Shown: positions 4,933-7,276 of the stretch, one piece after another
Layout: each line of letters begins with the position of its first letter
How positions within the stretch are numbered: position 1 is the first letter of the stretch
Source of the DNA: an uncultured Odoribacter sp.
GTDB lineage: Bacteria > Bacteroidota > Bacteroidia > Bacteroidales > Marinifilaceae
Direction of reading: 5' to 3'
Assembly (NCBI GenBank): GCA_900548135.1
Contig: URJC01000124.1
Coordinates: 1 to 7,276 of the forward strand
Length of the DNA: 7,276 nucleotides
Notes under the pieces: generated by a model
Databases searched by the model: none
Seen by the model: the letters and a program-made list of their open reading frames with translations, nothing else
What the model was told of the DNA's origin: nothing
Program-made: the position numbers and the translations under genes

Positions 4933-6108
4933 ATGATGACTAAGAAAATTTTATGGGGTGTTGTATTATTCATGTCTGTAGCCGGGTTTGTAAAAGCGCA
5001 AAGTGGAGGAATACAATTTGAACAACAGAGTTGGAAAGAAATATGCCAAAAGGCGATCCGGGAAAATAAATTGATCTTTGCTGATTTTTATACCGAATGG
5101 TGTGGACCTTGTCTGGCAATGGCAGAAGAAGTTTTCCCGCAAATGCAGGTGGGAAATTTTTATAATACTCATTTTATAAATGTGAAGCTGGATGCAGAAA
5201 AAGGGGAAGGAAAGGAATTAAAGGAAAAATACAAAGTTGTTTCTTATCCGACTTTTCTGTTTATAGACCCAAGGACTGAAGGGGTGGTTCACCGTTCTTC
5301 TTCCCGACAGGAAGCAGAAACTTTTTTATTTACGGGAAAATCAGCAATAACTCCTTTTTTACGTGCTCCTTATTTAGAGAAAGAATATAGCTTGGGAAAC
5401 CGGAGCAGGGAGTTGTTGAGTGATTATATGGACTATTCAGCCTCTGTTTACAAGCGGGATAAAGTGGAAGAACTGGTGAAAGAATATACTGCAAAGGCTG
5501 ATTTTTCATTACAGCAACCGGAGGATTGGAACGTATTTGTAAAACATATCCATGGTATAGCCAACCCACAGTTTCAACAATTGTTAAACCAAAAAGAGAT
5601 ATATCAAAATTTATACGGGATTGAGGTTGTTGACCAGAAATTATATAAGGAATTTAATTTGAGTCTGGATATAGAAGCTTTAGAAAAAGCTCCTGATTTT
5701 AAAGGAAAGGATTTTTTGTTGAAAAAAAATCGGGCAGAAGGCTTATTACGGAATAAAAAATATGTTGAGGCTATTCCGTTATTGGATACTTTGGTAGCTG
5801 ACCCAGGCGAGTTCCAACCGGAATTGTGCCATTACCTGAAATTTACAGCCCGGTCAGTTTTGTATGGGGAATATCCCGGATTGTGGTTGAAAAAATGCGC
5901 TGAATATGCCCAATATGTTGCTTATAACAGCCCTGACCGTCAGGATGCCGGAATACATTATGATTATGCATTGATACTGGAAAAATTGATCCGTAGTGTT
6001 CCTGAGGCAAAAAATTATTTTCCGGTATCCATTGTTGAAAAACCACAACATGGAGTCAAAGATTATTCTTTACGTTCGCTTAAGCTGAAACAAAAGCCTA
6101 AAAGATAG
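4933..6108 (+). CDS. Exported thioredoxin-fold protein with long helical C-terminal region
   Basis: A 391-residue protein. Residues 1-22 form a Sec signal peptide: MMTKK, a hydrophobic core (ILWGVVLFMSVAGFV), then a KAQ signal-peptidase site. Residues ~28-135 are a thioredoxin fold with active site EWCGPC (Cys57, Cys60), preceded by ADFYT, and the cis-proline loop SYPTFLFID (Pro106). The CGPC pair suggests a disulfide reductant or isomerase working in the periplasm. The remaining ~255 residues are mostly charged, helical-looking sequence, with a repeat-like patch NKKYVEAIPLLDTLV reminiscent of TPR helices. No second catalytic domain is recognised. Bacteroidota carry many such thioredoxin_7-type proteins with clade-specific C-termini, so the partner is unknown. 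ATG 4933 is taken as the start; ATG 4936 is equally possible. It seems to be a single transcription unit: 139 nt separate it from the next gene, which has its own promoter matches. Confidence 0.9.
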   Translation: MMTKKILWGVVLFMSVAGFVKAQSGGIQFEQQSWKEICQKAIRENKLIFADFYTEWCGPCLAMAEEVFPQMQVGNFYNTHFINVKLDAEKGEGKELKEKYKVVSYPTFLFIDPRTEGVVHRSSSRQEAETFLFTGKSAITPFLRAPYLEKEYSLGNRSRELLSDYMDYSASVYKRDKVEELVKEYTAKADFSLQQPEDWNVFVKHIHGIANPQFQQLLNQKEIYQNLYGIEVVDQKLYKEFNLSLDIEALEKAPDFKGKDFLLKKNRAEGLLRNKKYVEAIPLLDTLVADPGEFQPELCHYLKFTARSVLYGEYPGLWLKKCAEYAQYVAYNSPDRQDAGIHYDYALILEKLIRSVPEAKNYFPVSIVEKPQHGVKDYSLRSLKLKQKPKR

Positions 6109-6200
6109 GGGGTAAAGCTTTTTATATTCATTGTGATCGAAGTCCTGCTGTGTTGTTTTAAATTTTGAAACATGTTCCCTGATTTACCTGGGTTTTTTCT

Positions 6201-6208
6201 TATTTTTG
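6201..6208 (+). promoter_or_regulatory. -7 promoter element for the hydrolase-nucleosidase operon
   Basis: TATTTTTG matches TAnnTTTG and would give a leader of about 33 nt before the ATG at 6248. A second exact match, TAAATTTG at 6233-6240, lies only 7 nt from the ATG and would give a nearly leaderless message. The first is the more conventional choice. Its TTTG could serve as a rather distant (24-bp) -33 box for the second. Confidence 0.45.
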
Positions 6209-6247
6209 TCAAAAGAAAAATGGAAGACCTTGTAAATTTGAATTAGC

Positions 6248-6886
6248 ATGGAATATAAGATTTTTGTCAATAATCCGTGGCAGGAAAATACAGTTGTGTT
6301 GTATGATTCATCAGGAGAGGCTGCGGTTGTGGATTGTGGATGTTTCAGCCGGGGGGAAGAACAACGAATGAAGGATTTTATTACTCAAATGTGTCTTAAG
6401 CCGGTATTGTTATTAAATACGCATTTGCATCCGGATCATGTTTTGGGAAATAACTTCATGAAGGATACTTATCATTTAGCAGCCAAAGCTGCCCGGGAAG
6501 ATGAGTTTTTGTTGGCTCATGCGGTGGAATATGCCTCTATGCTGGGAGTTTCGGGAATCACTCCTCCTCCGGTTATTGGGGAGTTTTTAAAAGATGGAGA
6601 TAAAGTAAGCTTTGGAAAATCGGAATTGCAAGTGATTGCCATAGGAGGACATTCTCCCGGGGGCCTTTGTTTTTATAGTGAAACTGATAGGTTGTTGTTG
6701 TCCGGCGATGTTTTGTTTGCCGGGAGTGTCGGGCGCTCAGATTTACCGGGAGGTGACGGAAAAGTACTGATTGAGGGTATTCGGGCAAGACTGTGGGGGT
6801 TACCGGATGATGTAACCGTTATTCCGGGGCATGGACCGGTAACGACCATTGGAGAAGAAAAAAAATATAATCCTTTTATGAGATGA
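6248..6886 (+). CDS. Metallo-beta-lactamase-fold hydrolase, YcbL/GloC-type glyoxalase II
   Basis: A complete 212-residue cytosolic enzyme. All metal ligands of the fold are present: THLHPDH (His59, His61, Asp63, His64), GGHSPGG (His135), SGDVLF (Asp154) and PGHGP (His195). The segment GSVGRSDLPGGD and the ending VIPGHGPVTTIGEEKKYNPF closely follow E. coli YcbL ([31 protein letters not shown]), and the length also fits (215 in E. coli). YcbL-type enzymes are single-domain type II glyoxalases that hydrolyse S-D-lactoylglutathione-like thioesters with two metal ions. Many Bacteroidota lack glutathione, so the natural thioester here may be different; that is inference. The gene overlaps the next by 4 nt (ATGA), so the two are probably translationally coupled in one operon. 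Confidence 0.94.
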   Translation: MEYKIFVNNPWQENTVVLYDSSGEAAVVDCGCFSRGEEQRMKDFITQMCLKPVLLLNTHLHPDHVLGNNFMKDTYHLAAKAAREDEFLLAHAVEYASMLGVSGITPPPVIGEFLKDGDKVSFGKSELQVIAIGGHSPGGLCFYSETDRLLLSGDVLFAGSVGRSDLPGGDGKVLIEGIRARLWGLPDDVTVIPGHGPVTTIGEEKKYNPFMR

Positions 6887-7276
6887 GAATAGGGATTATT
6901 GTTGCCATGAGTGCCGAGTTCCGGTTAATGGAGGCTTTATTAGGAGAAAAACAAGAGTGCAGGGTGCATGGATTGCGTTTTATGCGTGGGCAGATTGGAG
7001 TAAAGGAAGTCGTGCTGATGCAAACGGGGATAGGAAAAGTTTGTGCTGCAGTGGGAACTGTCGAAATGATCCGTCGTTTTGCTCCGGATTGCATAGTAAA
7101 TACCGGAGTTGCGGGAGGTATAGATACCACACTTCGGGTGATGGATTGTGTGATTGGCAAGGAAGTGGTGTATCATGATGTGTGGTGTGGAGAAGGGAAT
7201 GAAGTGGGGCAGGTGCAGGGAATGCCGGCCCGGTATCTCGCTGACGAAGGTTTGATGCGGACGGCCCTGGCGGTTG
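6883..7276 (+). CDS. mtnN: 5'-methylthioadenosine/S-adenosylhomocysteine nucleosidase, N-terminal part (runs off the right edge)
   Basis: The ATG at 6883-6885 lies inside the ATGA that also holds the upstream stop. The frame is then open for 131 codons to the window edge. It begins MRIGIIVAMSAEFRLMEALL, matching E. coli MtnN (MKIGIIGAMEEEVTLL), with the catalytic acid/base Glu12 retained. It continues with LMQTGIGKVCAAVGTVEMI, IVNTGVAGGID and VYHDVWC, each with a clear counterpart in MtnN (SGIGKVAAALGATLLL, IINTGSAGGL, RYHDADV). The enzyme cleaves 5'-methylthioadenosine and S-adenosylhomocysteine to adenine and the thioribose or ribosylhomocysteine, clearing inhibitors of SAM-dependent reactions and feeding LuxS where present. 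The catalytic Asp near residue 197 lies beyond the edge and cannot be checked. Open frames on the minus strand (6876-7160) and in another plus frame (6957-7178) are shadows of it. Confidence 0.92.
   Translation, partial: MRIGIIVAMSAEFRLMEALLGEKQECRVHGLRFMRGQIGVKEVVLMQTGIGKVCAAVGTVEMIRRFAPDCIVNTGVAGGIDTTLRVMDCVIGKEVVYHDVWCGEGNEVGQVQGMPARYLADEGLMRTALAV

Noticed and set aside
4752..4973. 73-residue minus-strand frame upstream of the thioredoxin-fold gene
   Set aside because: It overlaps the signal-peptide coding region on the other strand and has no recognisable domain or promoter.
6109..6200. Possible terminator after the thioredoxin-fold gene
   Set aside because: The T-run at 6193-6198 follows only a 3-bp GC stem (CCC/GGG), too weak to call.
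6876..7178. Three overlapping open frames on both strands at the right end
   Set aside because: They are shadows of the MTA/SAH nucleosidase gene, which fits a known family residue by residue.
1..7276. CRISPR arrays, tRNAs, rRNA, riboswitches or intact transposase genes
   Set aside because: No spaced direct repeats, cloverleaf-like segments or transposase motifs were seen on either strand by reading.

Overview
The window looks like chromosomal DNA of a member of the Bacteroidota, probably order Bacteroidales. The evidence is several matches to the Bacteroidota promoter -7 element TAnnTTTG, gene starts without Shine-Dalgarno sequences, low-to-moderate GC, and protein types typical of the group, such as a Sec-exported thioredoxin-fold protein with a long helical C-terminal region. 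I cannot name the genus from this sequence. Seven complete genes are present, one gene is cut by each edge, and there are two stretches of eroded or non-coding DNA.

Left part (1-1846): the N-terminal third of a MATE-type efflux transporter reads leftward off the edge. Then comes a 460-base gap (330-789) holding a strong bidirectional terminator-like hairpin nested inside a 111-bp element with 19-bp terminal inverted repeats, which resembles a MITE. Next is a divergent pair: a DJ-1/PfpI family protein (minus strand) and an HxlR-family regulator (plus strand). The DNA between them carries three copies of the half-site GTTACA/TGTAAC, a good candidate operator.

Middle part (1847-4932): a convergent gap full of small palindromes, then a second divergent regulator-target pair, an AraC-family regulator (minus) and a Bcr/CflA-type MFS drug exporter (plus). 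After the exporter lie about 720 bases of decayed coding DNA. This includes a GNAT acetyltransferase broken by a frame change, a lost segment and a premature stop, plus flanking open stretches I do not recognise.

Right part (4933-7276): an exported thioredoxin-fold protein with a CGPC active site, a YcbL/GloC-type metallo-beta-lactamase-fold hydrolase (glyoxalase II class), and, overlapping it by 4 nt, the 5' end of a 5'-methylthioadenosine/S-adenosylhomocysteine nucleosidase gene.

Taken together this is mostly a housekeeping and stress-defence neighbourhood: two drug-exporter families, two local regulators sitting divergently from probable targets, and several proteins linked to thiol or electrophile chemistry (DJ-1, a Cys-bearing HxlR regulator, thioredoxin, glyoxalase II-like). 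I found no CRISPR array, tRNA, rRNA or intact transposase, and nothing that I would call a new defence or mobile system. The best leads are the HxlR operator array, the MITE-like element and the decayed acetyltransferase region.
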